A stretch of 64,000 nucleotides of DNA from Flavobacterium sp. MFBS3-15. GTDB taxonomy: Bacteria > Bacteroidota > Bacteroidia > Flavobacteriales > Flavobacteriaceae. Each line of letters begins with the position of its first letter. Position 1 is the first letter of the stretch. The translations under genes and the position numbers were made by a program. Under the pieces are notes generated by a model, which searched no databases, was not told the origin of the DNA, and saw only the letters and a program-made list of their open reading frames with translations. The stretch is from assembly GCF_026107645.2 (NCBI RefSeq), contig NZ_JAPCHV010000008.1, positions 123,730 to 187,729 on the forward strand, in the 5' to 3' direction. Shown in pieces: positions 50,809-59,497 of the stretch.

Positions 50809-52218
50809 GTGGGCTTTTCTCAATACACTAAAGAATTCAGGGCGAACATAACGCTGGCCTACCCTGTAATCGTGGGCATGCTGGGCCATACCCTCATTAC
50901 GGTAGTCGACAACATCATGGTAGGCAGGCTGGGCAGCACCGAGCTGGCTGCCGTTTCGCTGGGCAACAGCATCGTTTTCATTGCCATGTCGGTGGGGATA
51001 GGGTTCTCTACGGCCATTACGCCCATCGTGGCACAGGGCGACGGCGCTAAGGACAATGCCCTGGTGCGGTCGGCATTCCATCACGGGCTGCTGCTGTGTA
51101 CCATTTTAGGGCTGTTTCTTTTTGGTGTGGTTACCCTTGCCAAGCCCCTCATGTACCTTATGAACCAACAGCCTGAAGTCATCGCACTGGCGGCACCCTA
51201 CATCGACTGGGTAGGCTTCTCGCTCATTCCTGTAGTCATATTCCAGGGATATAAACAATTTGCCGATGGTATGTCGCTCACAAAATATGACATGTATGCC
51301 GCCATATTCTCGAACGTGCTGCACGTAGTCCTCAATTATCTTTTAATATATGGCGTGTGGTTCTTCCCAAAAATGGGCATCATGGGTGCGGCCATCGGTA
51401 CGGTGGTCTCGCGTACGGCCATGGTAATCTACATGCATTACCTGCTTTCGCACAACGAAAAACTCAAACAGTATTTCCGGGAGTTCAGCTTTAGCGAAAT
51501 AAAAAAATCGATGCTCAGGAAGATCGTGGCGCTGGGCCTGCCGTCGTCAATGCAAATGCTGTTTGAAGTCGCTTTGTTTACCACGGCGGTGTGGCTGTCG
51601 GGCTTTTTGGGCAAGAACAACCAGGCCGCCAACCAGATTGCGCTCAGCATGGCCTCGATGACCTTCATGTTTGCCATGGGGCTCAGCGTGGCGGCGATGG
51701 TGCGCGTGGGCAATAACAAAGGAAAGAGGGATTATGCCAACCTGCGTACGGTGGCGCGGTCGGTATTTTTACTCGTGATAATAGTAGAGACGGTATTTGT
51801 ATTGCTGTTTGTGGCGTTCCACCAGTTCCTGCCGCACCTGTTTCTTAATATGGAAAACACCCTGCAGGTGGCCGATAATGCCGAAGTTATAGGTATTGCC
51901 GCCACACTCATACTCGTGGCGGCCGTTTTCCAGTTGTCAGACGGCATTCAGGTAGTGGTGCTGGGTGCGCTGCGCGGCCTGCAGGACGTAAAGATCCCTA
52001 CCCTAATTACCTTTGTCTCGTACTGGCTCATCGGCTTTCCGGTATCCTTTTATCTTGGCCTGCACACACCGCTAAAAGGCACCGGCATCTGGATCGGATT
52101 GCTTGCAGGGCTTACAGCCGCCGCATTATTTTTGTATCTTCGCTTTAATTATCTCACAAACAAATTAATCAGGGAAGGGAGAGCACCCCTGAGCCCTAAA
52201 CCCGAAACACTGAACTGA
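50809..52218 (+). CDS. MATE family efflux transporter
   Basis: The 469-residue protein has twelve hydrophobic helices and MATE hallmarks: LAYPVIVGMLGHTLITVVDN, MVGRLGSTELAAVSLGNS in the first helices and the inner repeat with ALGLPSSMQMLFEVALF and MASMTFMFAMGLSVAAMVRVG. MATE proteins export cationic drugs or metabolites using a sodium or proton gradient. The start is GTG at 50809. Its last ten residues (PLSPKPETLN) are encoded by a dispersed repeat similar to one at 47.7 kb. It is followed after one base by the 52220 gene. Confidence 0.9.
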   Translation: MGFSQYTKEFRANITLAYPVIVGMLGHTLITVVDNIMVGRLGSTELAAVSLGNSIVFIAMSVGIGFSTAITPIVAQGDGAKDNALVRSAFHHGLLLCTILGLFLFGVVTLAKPLMYLMNQQPEVIALAAPYIDWVGFSLIPVVIFQGYKQFADGMSLTKYDMYAAIFSNVLHVVLNYLLIYGVWFFPKMGIMGAAIGTVVSRTAMVIYMHYLLSHNEKLKQYFREFSFSEIKKSMLRKIVALGLPSSMQMLFEVALFTTAVWLSGFLGKNNQAANQIALSMASMTFMFAMGLSVAAMVRVGNNKGKRDYANLRTVARSVFLLVIIVETVFVLLFVAFHQFLPHLFLNMENTLQVADNAEVIGIAATLILVAAVFQLSDGIQVVVLGALRGLQDVKIPTLITFVSYWLIGFPVSFYLGLHTPLKGTGIWIGLLAGLTAAALFLYLRFNYLTNKLIREGRAPLSPKPETLN

Positions 52219-52219
52219 T

Positions 52220-52450
52220 ATGGAGTTACCAAAATTTGTATTGGCCGACAATACCGACTATCCTGAAGACATTTTTATTATCCACCTGGACTATCCGCGA
52301 TTCATCATCAACCTTAAAGACGATGAGGTAGAGTTCCTGGAAGAGCCGGAAGACCTTGACGAGAATGAGCTGAATACCGAAATGGAAGGCCTGATCGTTG
52401 CAGCAGGCGAGTTCTACGACAGGGAAATAGAGCGCTACGAGAAGAATTAA
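52220..52450 (+). CDS. Small acidic conserved-type protein
   Basis: This 76-residue very acidic protein (MELPKFVLADNTDYPEDIF, then EFLEEPEDLDENEL) has no domain I can name; short acidic proteins of this type are common in Flavobacteriaceae. It starts one base after the MATE stop codon and so is co-transcribed with it. Function unknown. Confidence 0.7.
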   Translation: MELPKFVLADNTDYPEDIFIIHLDYPRFIINLKDDEVEFLEEPEDLDENELNTEMEGLIVAAGEFYDREIERYEKN

Positions 52451-52471
52451 TTGAAAGAATTTTATACGTCA

Positions 52472-52755
52472 CACCTGACAGGTTTTCAAAAATACAGGTG
52501 TCCGGAAGATGAAAAATGTTATTACGGCTAAAACATTACAGATAATTTTTACCACAAGGGGCACGAAGATTTACACAAGGTGCACAATGAATGCCGCCAA
52601 AGGCGGGAGGTCACAAAGCTTTGTGTCCTTTCAGCGCAAAGATATTATCATTTCTGCTTCGTGTTCATTGTGAAAAACCTCGTGTACCTTGTGGTAAAAA
52701 CCTTTAAAGTAACTCTTCCGAACACTTATGTTTTCAAAAACCTGTCAGGTGTGTT
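52472..52755. repeat. Large nested inverted repeat
   Basis: Most of the 52451-52918 gap is one large inverted repeat. Outer arms CACACCTGACAGGTTTT (52472-52488) and AAAACCTGTCAGGTGTG (52739-52755) enclose inner arms TTACCACAAGGGGCACGAAG (52551-52570) and the related CGTGTACCTTGTGGTAA (52683-52699), and a central TCACAAAGCTTTGTGT. No gene is seen; a terminator follows at 52817. Confidence 0.75.
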
Positions 52756-52816
52756 ATGTTCCGGGAGATGCTGGGAATTGCAATACAATCATAAAAAGTC
52801 ACAAACCAAAACACAC

Positions 52817-52837
52817 AGGCAGCCCAACCGGCTGCCT
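52817..52837 (+). terminator. Hairpin terminator before the DUF4836 gene
   Basis: AGGCAGCC and GGCTGCCT form an 8-bp stem with a 5-base loop, followed by TTTTTTTATA. Confidence 0.8.
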
Positions 52838-52861
52838 TTTTTTATAAATAAATCAGACCCT

Positions 52862-52895
52862 TTGGTGATAAACCAAGCGAAAAAAATTATGTTTG
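52862..52895 (+). promoter_or_regulatory. Promoter of the DUF4836-ABC operon
   Basis: TTG at 52862-52864, a 23-base spacer and TATGTTTG at 52888-52895 match the TTG / TAnnTTTG pattern, 24 bases before the ATG. Confidence 0.5.
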
Positions 52896-52918
52896 TAAAA
52901 AAATATAACCAATAAACC

Positions 52919-54385
52919 ATGAAAAGAATTCTTTATGGCTTCCTGATGTTCTCAGCGGGGCTTATGGCCGTTTCGTGCGGCAGTGACGGTACCGACGACG
53001 TTATCCTGGGTTTTACTACCGATAACACGATCGCGATTGTAAAAGTAGACCTGAACAGGCTTGATGAAAAGCTCCCTAAAGAGGAGATAATGAAAGATAA
53101 ATCGAACAAGTTTTCTGCTTCTGACAAAGAGAAAATGAAGCTGTTCATGAACGCCAAAGACAACGGTATCGACATCGAAAAGCCAATGTACATGATGACG
53201 GATAAAGAGAAAGACCAGTTTGCATTCTCATTTATCGGATGGCTGGATGACCAGGCTAAATTTGAAACGAACTTCTCAAAAATTTCTGAAACCAAAATCA
53301 CTATCGACAAGGCAAAAAACCTTATCTATTCTGATAAGAACCTTATCGGCAGCATCAAAGACGATATGATCGTGCTTTCCAGGACGGCAGGCAACCCTAT
53401 GGGCAACCTTATGGGTGGCGGTTATGCCCCTTCCGGCGAGGGCGAGGCTACAGAGAAATTCTATACCGAATTCTGGACCAGGAAACCAACTGAAAAGGAA
53501 GCCCTTATCGCGCAGGTTACCAAATCGCTTGAGGCGGATGCCGACATGAGTGCATGGGTGAACGTGTATGCTGTGGTAAACACACTTTCAAGGGGCTACG
53601 TTGAAACCCTTGCGGTAAACAAATTGCTTCTTGATGCGGGTGTGGGTGTAAACCTGAACTTCGATAAAGGGAAAATCGACTTTAAGACCAACACGTTCTT
53701 TAACGAGGAAATGCAAAAGCTGGTTGAAAAATACTATGATGGCAAAGGTGTTGATTATGACATCGTGAGAAATATCGACGTTGATAAAGCCAAGATGTAC
53801 AGTGTGGGCTTCTTCAGTGTAGATTTCCTGAAATATTTTGTAAAAGAGGCAGGCTTTGAGCCTATCGCCAACCAGGTTCTGGAGTACAAAGGCCTTACGC
53901 TGGAAGACATCACGGCTGCGCTTAATGGCAAATATGCTTTTGCCGTGTTCCAGGAACAGCCGGTTGACCCGAATGATCCGTATGCGTACCCTAAACCGAG
54001 CGGAGTGTTCGCACTGGGCATCAATGGCGATAAAGCCAACAAAATCATCGACATGATCGTGGCCGATGAAAGCTTCAGGTATTATGCCAAAATGTACCAC
54101 AACAAAGAGGTGCTTGTATTTGCTACAGAAGACAGTCAATTGCAACTGCTAAAAGATAACAAGGCGGCTGCCAACAAGAAGCTGAACAAGGTTTCGGGCG
54201 TAAACAGCTACACATGGGCTACCGGCGAGGACTTCAATAAAGGTTTTGAAGGCAAGGCCAAAGTGAAAGTGGTAAGCATGGAGTCGACCACGAAAGTTGA
54301 AGGCGGCAATGGTTCGTCTGAGACGGTTATTAAGCTTGACAAGGATAAGAAAAACGCCCTACACTACATCTTCGGATATGAATAG
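52919..54385 (+). CDS. DUF4836 family lipoprotein
   Basis: The 488-residue protein has a lipoprotein signal (lipobox AVSC) and a long soluble part of the DUF4836 type: NTIAIVKVDLNRLDEKLP near the start, PMYMMTDKEKDQFAFSFIG and SVDFLKYFVKEAGFEPIANQ in the middle. Function of the family is unknown. Its last 8 bases overlap the start of an ABC ATPase gene, so it forms an operon with that ATPase and a permease. It may be the substrate or accessory lipoprotein of this transporter. Confidence 0.85.
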   Translation: MKRILYGFLMFSAGLMAVSCGSDGTDDVILGFTTDNTIAIVKVDLNRLDEKLPKEEIMKDKSNKFSASDKEKMKLFMNAKDNGIDIEKPMYMMTDKEKDQFAFSFIGWLDDQAKFETNFSKISETKITIDKAKNLIYSDKNLIGSIKDDMIVLSRTAGNPMGNLMGGGYAPSGEGEATEKFYTEFWTRKPTEKEALIAQVTKSLEADADMSAWVNVYAVVNTLSRGYVETLAVNKLLLDAGVGVNLNFDKGKIDFKTNTFFNEEMQKLVEKYYDGKGVDYDIVRNIDVDKAKMYSVGFFSVDFLKYFVKEAGFEPIANQVLEYKGLTLEDITAALNGKYAFAVFQEQPVDPNDPYAYPKPSGVFALGINGDKANKIIDMIVADESFRYYAKMYHNKEVLVFATEDSQLQLLKDNKAAANKKLNKVSGVNSYTWATGEDFNKGFEGKAKVKVVSMESTTKVEGGNGSSETVIKLDKDKKNALHYIFGYE

Positions 54386-55025
54386 CATTGTGCTGGACGG
54401 CATTTCGCCAAAATATTTTACCCCGAAAACCATAGGATCGACATCCATATGGAATCAAAAAACAACTTTCGAAAAGGGCGGCCACTACTTGGTGATCGCC
54501 CCTTCCGGAAGCGGTAAGTCAACCCTTGCCACCGCCATGCTGGGCAACCATTTTGAGTATGACGGCACCATCAGCTACGACGGTGTGAACCTGAAAACGC
54601 AATCGGTAGAAAAGGTGGTGGGCTTCCGCAAAAACGGCATACAGCTCCTGTTCCAGGACGTACGCCTGATTCCCGACCTTACCATCCGCGAGAATGTGCT
54701 GCTGCGCACCTTCGCCAAAAAGAGTGCGGCCTTTGAGGAAAAGCTGCAATCGTATGCCACGACCCTGGGCATACTCCCGCTCTTGGACAAAAAGGCAAAG
54801 AATTGCTCCTACGGCGAGCGCCAGCGTTCGGCCATTCTGAGGAGCCTCATCAATCCCGCCGATTTTTTGGTGTACGATGAATGCTTCAGCCACCTCGACC
54901 TTAATAATAAGAAAAATGCCTACGGGCTCATTACGTCTGTAGCTGCACAAAGCGGCAGCGCGGTGATATTCTTTGAGCTCAACGACCTTCCGTTTGAGCA
55001 CGATTGCCAGAAACTGAACCTATGA
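54378..55025 (+). CDS. ABC transporter ATP-binding protein, atypical
   Basis: The 215-residue protein has Walker A (APSGSGKSTLA), a Q-loop (LLFQDVRLIPDLTIRENVLL), Walker B (DFLVYDECFSHLD) and a degenerate signature CSYGERQRSA in place of LSGGQ. The switch histidine expected after Walker B is not evident; the equivalent strand reads AVIFFELND. ATP hydrolysis may therefore be altered. It overlaps the DUF4836 gene by 8 bases and the permease by 4 (ATGA). It resembles the LolD/FtsE-type ATPases that pair with FtsX/MacB-like permeases. Confidence 0.85.
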   Translation: MNSIVLDGISPKYFTPKTIGSTSIWNQKTTFEKGGHYLVIAPSGSGKSTLATAMLGNHFEYDGTISYDGVNLKTQSVEKVVGFRKNGIQLLFQDVRLIPDLTIRENVLLRTFAKKSAAFEEKLQSYATTLGILPLLDKKAKNCSYGERQRSAILRSLINPADFLVYDECFSHLDLNNKKNAYGLITSVAAQSGSAVIFFELNDLPFEHDCQKLNL

Positions 55026-56176
55026 AAAAGTTTACCAAATTCGCTTTCCTTTACCTTGGGCTGTTCCTCGCGTTTGCGCTGGTGCTGAGCTGCATCCAGC
55101 TGTACGTTAATGCCAACGCCATGTTTGGCAGCAAAAGCAGCGATGCCAATTATTGGATCACAATGTCCAAGGCCATAACGCCCGATAACATCGGCAGGAA
55201 GGAGCTGATAGGCTTTAACGGCGGCGAAATTGAGGACCTGAAAAAATGGGAAGAGGTAAAGGAGATTTACCCTGTGGTTTCGAACGACTTTAAGGTGTCG
55301 GCAGACGGTGGCGACTTCATACCATTCTATACCGACATGTATTTGGAAGCGGTAGACAATGCTGCAATCGATATTGAAGATCTTTCTGAATTTAAAGTTG
55401 AGGATAATACCATCCCGATCGTTATTTCGCGGGAATACCTTAACCTGTACAACTACGGCTTTGCGCTCAACCAGGGCCTGCCGCAGATTACCGAAAGTTT
55501 TGCCAAAAAGATCGAGGTGAACATCAACCTTAAGCTGAAGGAAAAGAACCTGAGGTTCAGGGGCAAGCTGATTGGGCTGTCTGACAGGATCCATTCGGTG
55601 CTGGTGCCCAAGCAGTTTCTGGATTCCATCAATGCCACCCAGGATTTCAGCAGGGAGCATAAGGACATTTTTACCCGAGTGCTGGTAAAGGTCAATGATG
55701 CCAACGACCAGGGGCTTATCGAAAAAATGAGGGAAAAAGGGTATGAGTCCAACCAGGAGTCGCTGCGTTCGGCCAAGATCAAAAGCAAGCTGTTTTTGGT
55801 GCTGAATGCCATTGCGTTCATAGGGGCATTCATATTCCTGCTGTGCCTGTTCATCATCATCAACTTCATCAAGATGGAATTCCTTGAAAAGCACGAGGAA
55901 GTGTCCATAAAGTATTCGCTGGGCTATTCGCCACGCAAAATGGTAAGCAGCATCAGCCGTTACTTCAGTGTCAATGTAGGCATCGTCATGTTGCTGTGCC
56001 TTATTGCCGTATCAGTAGGGCAATATTACCTAGGTACTTCTGAAATAACCAATGGACTGTTGTCGCCGTACATCTGGATATATATGTGGGCGCTGGTAAT
56101 ACTAGTGCCGCTGGCAGTATTCATAATCGTAAACCTTTTGATTTACAGGTGGCTGATAAAGTCGTGGAAGTTTTAA
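55022..56176 (+). CDS. FtsX/MacB-like ABC permease
   Basis: From the ATG at 55022 the protein has 384 residues: an N-terminal membrane helix (about 5-28), a large periplasmic domain (about 30-250) and three C-terminal helices (about 260-285, 312-335 and 345-375). This one-plus-three topology is that of FtsX/MacB/LolC-type permeases, which are mechanotransmitters rather than classical pumps. Start overlaps the ATPase stop as ATGA. With the DUF4836 lipoprotein, it may act on lipoproteins or the envelope; inference only. Confidence 0.85.
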   Translation: MKKFTKFAFLYLGLFLAFALVLSCIQLYVNANAMFGSKSSDANYWITMSKAITPDNIGRKELIGFNGGEIEDLKKWEEVKEIYPVVSNDFKVSADGGDFIPFYTDMYLEAVDNAAIDIEDLSEFKVEDNTIPIVISREYLNLYNYGFALNQGLPQITESFAKKIEVNINLKLKEKNLRFRGKLIGLSDRIHSVLVPKQFLDSINATQDFSREHKDIFTRVLVKVNDANDQGLIEKMREKGYESNQESLRSAKIKSKLFLVLNAIAFIGAFIFLLCLFIIINFIKMEFLEKHEEVSIKYSLGYSPRKMVSSISRYFSVNVGIVMLLCLIAVSVGQYYLGTSEITNGLLSPYIWIYMWALVILVPLAVFIIVNLLIYRWLIKSWKF

Positions 56177-56231
56177 GTAAAAAGATGTGAACAAAACGGA
56201 TTATTAGGCCGTCCTGAAGTAAAAGAATAAT

Positions 56232-56395
56232 TCATATGCCGCTCCTGCGGAGCTATAGATATCTTGCTTTCAATATTTCTATAAACATATCGCCCCGCTG
56301 GGGTTGACACTGATGAGTCCCGGAGGGACGGTATATTTATAGCATAAATGTTAGCAAGCCCTCATGAGCTCCGGAGGAGCGGCATATAAACATTA
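56232..56395. repeat. Nested CCGCTCC-GGAGC dispersed element
   Basis: The 56177-56474 gap contains an element with outer arms ATATGCCGCTCCTGCGGAGC and GCTCCGGAGGAGCGGCATAT, and inner arms CTATAAACATATCGCCCCGC and CGGTATATTTATAG with CCCGGAGGGACGG. It is AT-rich in the middle and carries no frame. Such elements are dispersed in many Bacteroidota genomes. Confidence 0.7.
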
Positions 56396-56474
56396 CAAGT
56401 TTTGGTATAGAAATCGCCAAGTACAATTTTAAATTATAATTGATTAAGACATCTATATACTTGGATGTACCAAA

Positions 56475-57299
56475 TTAATTTTGTTCCAGCAGAACCGCTA
56501 ATTTTTCTCTTTGGTTCCATTCTACGATTTTAGAACCGGTATGATTTTCCAAATGCAGAAGGAAATGTGCAATCTTATTCGGCACATATCCAACGGCATC
56601 AGTATCGACGAGAGTTATTTTATCGTGTATGAAGTCTTTATACATGGTTTCTTCAGCCATCTCATAAAGTGTATTTGCTTTAAATATGCTACTTGAAAAA
56701 TAAGACCAAGAACTCCCCGTCACATAATTTAGCAAGGTTAAGTCGTTATTCGTCTTATAGTAAATTGCGTTGAATTTAATCTCTCGTCTATTTGGATCAA
56801 GAGGCTTGTTAAATCTAATTTGGTCTGCATTAACAAATGACTTGAGATATTCATTAGCTTTTGAAACAAAAAGGGCCTTAGTTTCTTTTTCAATTTTACT
56901 TTCAAAATCAATTTCAGATACACTTACAATATTTTGAATAAATATCGCCAAATCAAATATTTTTGATGGGATATCAATTGCATTCGAGATTTTCAAATAA
57001 AAATAAGTAATACCATCCTTGGAACTAGTCTCCTTAATATTAAATGAGCTTTGATAATGATAGAATACTTTTAGGAAGCATGCATCATCACCAGGGATCA
57101 CATCATAAATCCCTGATTTTATCCATCCACCGTCTGATATTATATAGTTATCGTCTTGCTTTGTTAGGAATACGGAAATAAATCGATTATTAGTAGTTGC
57201 ATAAGGTGTAATTATCTCTAAAGATTTCCCTCTTTCCTTGGTCTGCCAAATACCATGAAATGATTTTTTAACGTCGTCAAATATATCGATTAGGCTCAT
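56475..57299 (-). CDS. DUF1828-like protein of an AT-rich gene pair
   Basis: The 274-residue protein has an N-terminal segment (about 25-75) with SLEIITPYATTNNRFISVFL and DDNYIISDGG, which matches the DUF1828 pattern (TPY, a strand, then SDGG). The C-terminal half has no clear domain and may correspond to the DUF1829-like partner part. Its gene overlaps the upstream gene by 4 bases (ATGA). Both are AT-rich compared with meaB and the ABC operon. DUF1828 proteins occur in mobile and defence contexts, but a function has not been shown to me. Confidence 0.65.
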   Translation of the reverse strand: MSLIDIFDDVKKSFHGIWQTKERGKSLEIITPYATTNNRFISVFLTKQDDNYIISDGGWIKSGIYDVIPGDDACFLKVFYHYQSSFNIKETSSKDGITYFYLKISNAIDIPSKIFDLAIFIQNIVSVSEIDFESKIEKETKALFVSKANEYLKSFVNADQIRFNKPLDPNRREIKFNAIYYKTNNDLTLLNYVTGSSWSYFSSSIFKANTLYEMAEETMYKDFIHDKITLVDTDAVGYVPNKIAHFLLHLENHTGSKIVEWNQREKLAVLLEQN

Positions 57300-57868
57300 G
57301 GAAAGGTTATGTTTTCATTTGGATCTTCACTGGAAATGTTTAGACCTAAGGTATTTGTCATTAATTGAACTTCTGAAAAATCATCGTCTCGTAACCTCAT
57401 ATTTGATTCATGGAAAAAATGCTTGAGACAGAGATTTATATCTGTTAATGCTTTTCTCTCATTTTCATCTAAAAGGCTATCCGTCTGATATGCTATTTCA
57501 ATCCCACTTTCATGATATTTATGAAAATGCGGTGTTGGTACTTTTTGGTCTTCAAATGGGATACCTTCGACTTTGTTTCTATGAGTATCTCCATCACTAT
57601 CGAATCGAAAGAAATGCTGTGGGCAGAATTTTTCATATCGTAGCTTAAACTGGAAGAAATTGTAATTTTTTAGTTTGACATTAATCGTAAAAGTAAGATC
57701 GTCTGTAGTGATTGGATGTGAAATTTTCTCTATTGTCTCTAAAGTATTCGCATTATTCCCAACAGAATTTACTTCAATAATTTCAGAAAAAATTGATTTA
57801 CGTTCGTCAACCAATTTAGTGTAGAAATCATAATTTTCCGCTATTACAGCAACTTTTTTAGAACCCAT
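57296..57868 (-). CDS. HxH-motif protein of an AT-rich gene pair (DUF6978-like)
   Basis: From the ATG at 57868 the product has 190 residues. It contains RFDSDGDTHRNK and TPHFHKYHESG, a pattern (R-x-D-x-DG-x-x-H-x-N, PH-x-H-x-Y-x-E) close to DUF6978 proteins and possibly metal-binding. The longer frame to 57964 adds a hydrophobic AT-rich start that is unlikely. The 4-base overlap with the DUF1828-like gene shows tight coupling. Function unknown; a two-gene toxin-antitoxin- or defence-like module is a hypothesis. Confidence 0.6.
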   Translation of the reverse strand: MGSKKVAVIAENYDFYTKLVDERKSIFSEIIEVNSVGNNANTLETIEKISHPITTDDLTFTINVKLKNYNFFQFKLRYEKFCPQHFFRFDSDGDTHRNKVEGIPFEDQKVPTPHFHKYHESGIEIAYQTDSLLDENERKALTDINLCLKHFFHESNMRLRDDDFSEVQLMTNTLGLNISSEDPNENITFP

Positions 57869-58150
57869 ACCAAGTATTTTGAAACATATCAAATATAAGT
57901 AAAAAGCTATATAAAAGTAGTGATGCAGAATTTTACGTGGATAAAACTTTTTCAACCTGAACATTCACAACTAATACACATTGTTCGATTCGTCCAAAAT
58001 ACAAGTTATGGTCGAAGCTCCGATATTTAAAAATGTAAGAAAAAAGATAAAATATTGTTCAAAAGCTCACCCACGTCGCCAAAATTTATTAAATTTAATA
58101 AATCAAAAATGGCAAAACATCCTAATATTTAATTAGATACGACCTCTGTT

Positions 58151-58262
58151 TTCAAGTCAATAATTCAAATGCTGGATTCTTTGCCTGAGGGAAATGCTTG
58201 TAGATAACATCTGGAAAAGCTACCTTGGAACGGAGAACCGATTTGCCCAAAATGCGGTATAT
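58151..58262 (+). pseudogene. Remnant of an IS1595-type transposase
   Basis: A degenerate frame reads FKSIIQMLDSLPEGNACR, a stop codon, then HLEKLPWNGEPICPKCGI and ends without the rest of the gene. This corresponds to the N-terminal part of IS1595-family transposases (a helical start, then EKLRWNG-x-x-x-CPKCG zinc-binding motif). The TAA inside and the missing 250 or so following residues show it is dead. The surrounding 57869-58299 gap has no other frame; its end holds short TGAAATC/TAAAATC repeats. Confidence 0.75.
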
Positions 58263-58299
58263 GTGCCGCAGGAGTGAAGCTCAATCTGAAATCTGAAAT

Positions 58300-59388
58300 C
58301 TAAAATCTAAAATACCTTTCAAGCAAATCCTTTGCCGCCGCAAAAGGCGACATCCTGTTCTCCTGTACCGCTTTCCTGTTTTCTTCTAATAAGGTGGCGA
58401 TATTGGGGTCATTATAAAACCTTCCCAGTAGTTGCTCATTGACGGTTTCGGTGAGCCAATAGCTGTTCTGCTCGCTTCGGCGGATGCCAAAAAAGCCACT
58501 CTCCTTTGCCATGTCAAAATACCCGCTGATGGTTTCCCATACTTCGGCTATACCCTCATGGGTTATGGCGCTGCAGGTGGTTACGGTGGGCTGCCATCCC
58601 GAAGCTTTAGCCGGGAACAGGTGCAGTGCCCGGTTGAATTCCGTTTTTGCCAGCCGGGCCCTTTTTATGTTGTCGCCATCGGCTTTGTTGATCACGATGA
58701 GGTCGGCCATTTCCATGATGCCCCGCTTGATGCCCTGCAGCTCGTCGCCCGCTCCCGCTATTTGCAGGAGGAGGAAAAAATCGACCATGCTGTGTACAGC
58801 GGTTTCGCTCTGGCCTACGCCAACGGTCTCGATGATGATGGTGTCGAACCCGCAGGCCTCGCACAGGATAATGGCTTCGCGGGTCTTTCTGGCCACGCCG
58901 CCCAGTGTATCACCGGAGGCAGAAGGGCGTATGTAGGCATTCTCGTCTTTTACCAGTTCTTCCATTCGGGTCTTGTCGCCCAATATGCTCCCGTGGGATA
59001 CCGAGCTGCTCGGGTCGACGGCCAGTACGGCCACCTTGCGTCCCAGCGAGGTGAGGTGCTTACCGAAGGCCTCGATGAACGTGCTCTTCCCAACGCCCGG
59101 TACCCCCGTTATCCCTATCCGCACCGACTTATCCGCATGGGGCAGGCATTGCGCTATAACGGCATTGGCTTTCTCAAGATGGGCGGGGTTGGTGCTTTCC
59201 ACCAGGGTGATGGCCTGGCTTAGAATGCTTTTGTTTCCCTTTAATACGCCTTGCACTATTTCAGGAACAGTAAGTTGTTTCTTACGTAAATTGGTTATGT
59301 TCGCAATGTTGCCATAGCTGATGCTCTGCGGCGGGTCGATGCCGTCAATTTCATGGAGGGCGGTTTTATGGGTTTTGGGTTTGTCCAC
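58300..59388 (-). CDS. meaB: MeaB-type methylmalonyl-CoA mutase-associated GTPase
   Basis: The 362-residue protein is a G3E-family GTPase of the MeaB/ArgK type that protects and loads adenosylcobalamin in methylmalonyl-CoA mutase. Visible are Walker A GITGVPGVGKSTFIEAFG, the SSSVSHGSILGDKTRM segment, Walker B-like TIIIETVGVGQSE and NKADGDN. The starting codon at 59388 is GTG. It is a single minus-strand gene; the mutase genes are not within the window. Confidence 0.92.
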   Translation of the reverse strand: MDKPKTHKTALHEIDGIDPPQSISYGNIANITNLRKKQLTVPEIVQGVLKGNKSILSQAITLVESTNPAHLEKANAVIAQCLPHADKSVRIGITGVPGVGKSTFIEAFGKHLTSLGRKVAVLAVDPSSSVSHGSILGDKTRMEELVKDENAYIRPSASGDTLGGVARKTREAIILCEACGFDTIIIETVGVGQSETAVHSMVDFFLLLQIAGAGDELQGIKRGIMEMADLIVINKADGDNIKRARLAKTEFNRALHLFPAKASGWQPTVTTCSAITHEGIAEVWETISGYFDMAKESGFFGIRRSEQNSYWLTETVNEQLLGRFYNDPNIATLLEENRKAVQENRMSPFAAAKDLLERYFRF

Positions 59389-59472
59389 AGCAAAAGTTTA
59401 GGAGAAGTAAAAATAAGGTTTTTTGGCAGGCCATCCACAAATTTTAATTTTGTACAACCGGTATAAACAAAA

Positions 59473-59497
59473 ACCCACGCAAAAATCATACGTGGGT
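59473..59497 (-). terminator. Terminator of the NAD(P)-binding protein gene
   Basis: ACCCACG and CGTGGGT form a stem; the minus strand continues TTTTTGTTTAT. The motif shared with 35.3 kb lies between this hairpin and the stop codon at 59567. Confidence 0.7.

Noticed and set aside
52580..52915. 111-codon plus-strand frame in the gap before the DUF4836 gene
   Set aside because: It crosses the large inverted repeat and the terminator at 52817, so it is not a credible gene.
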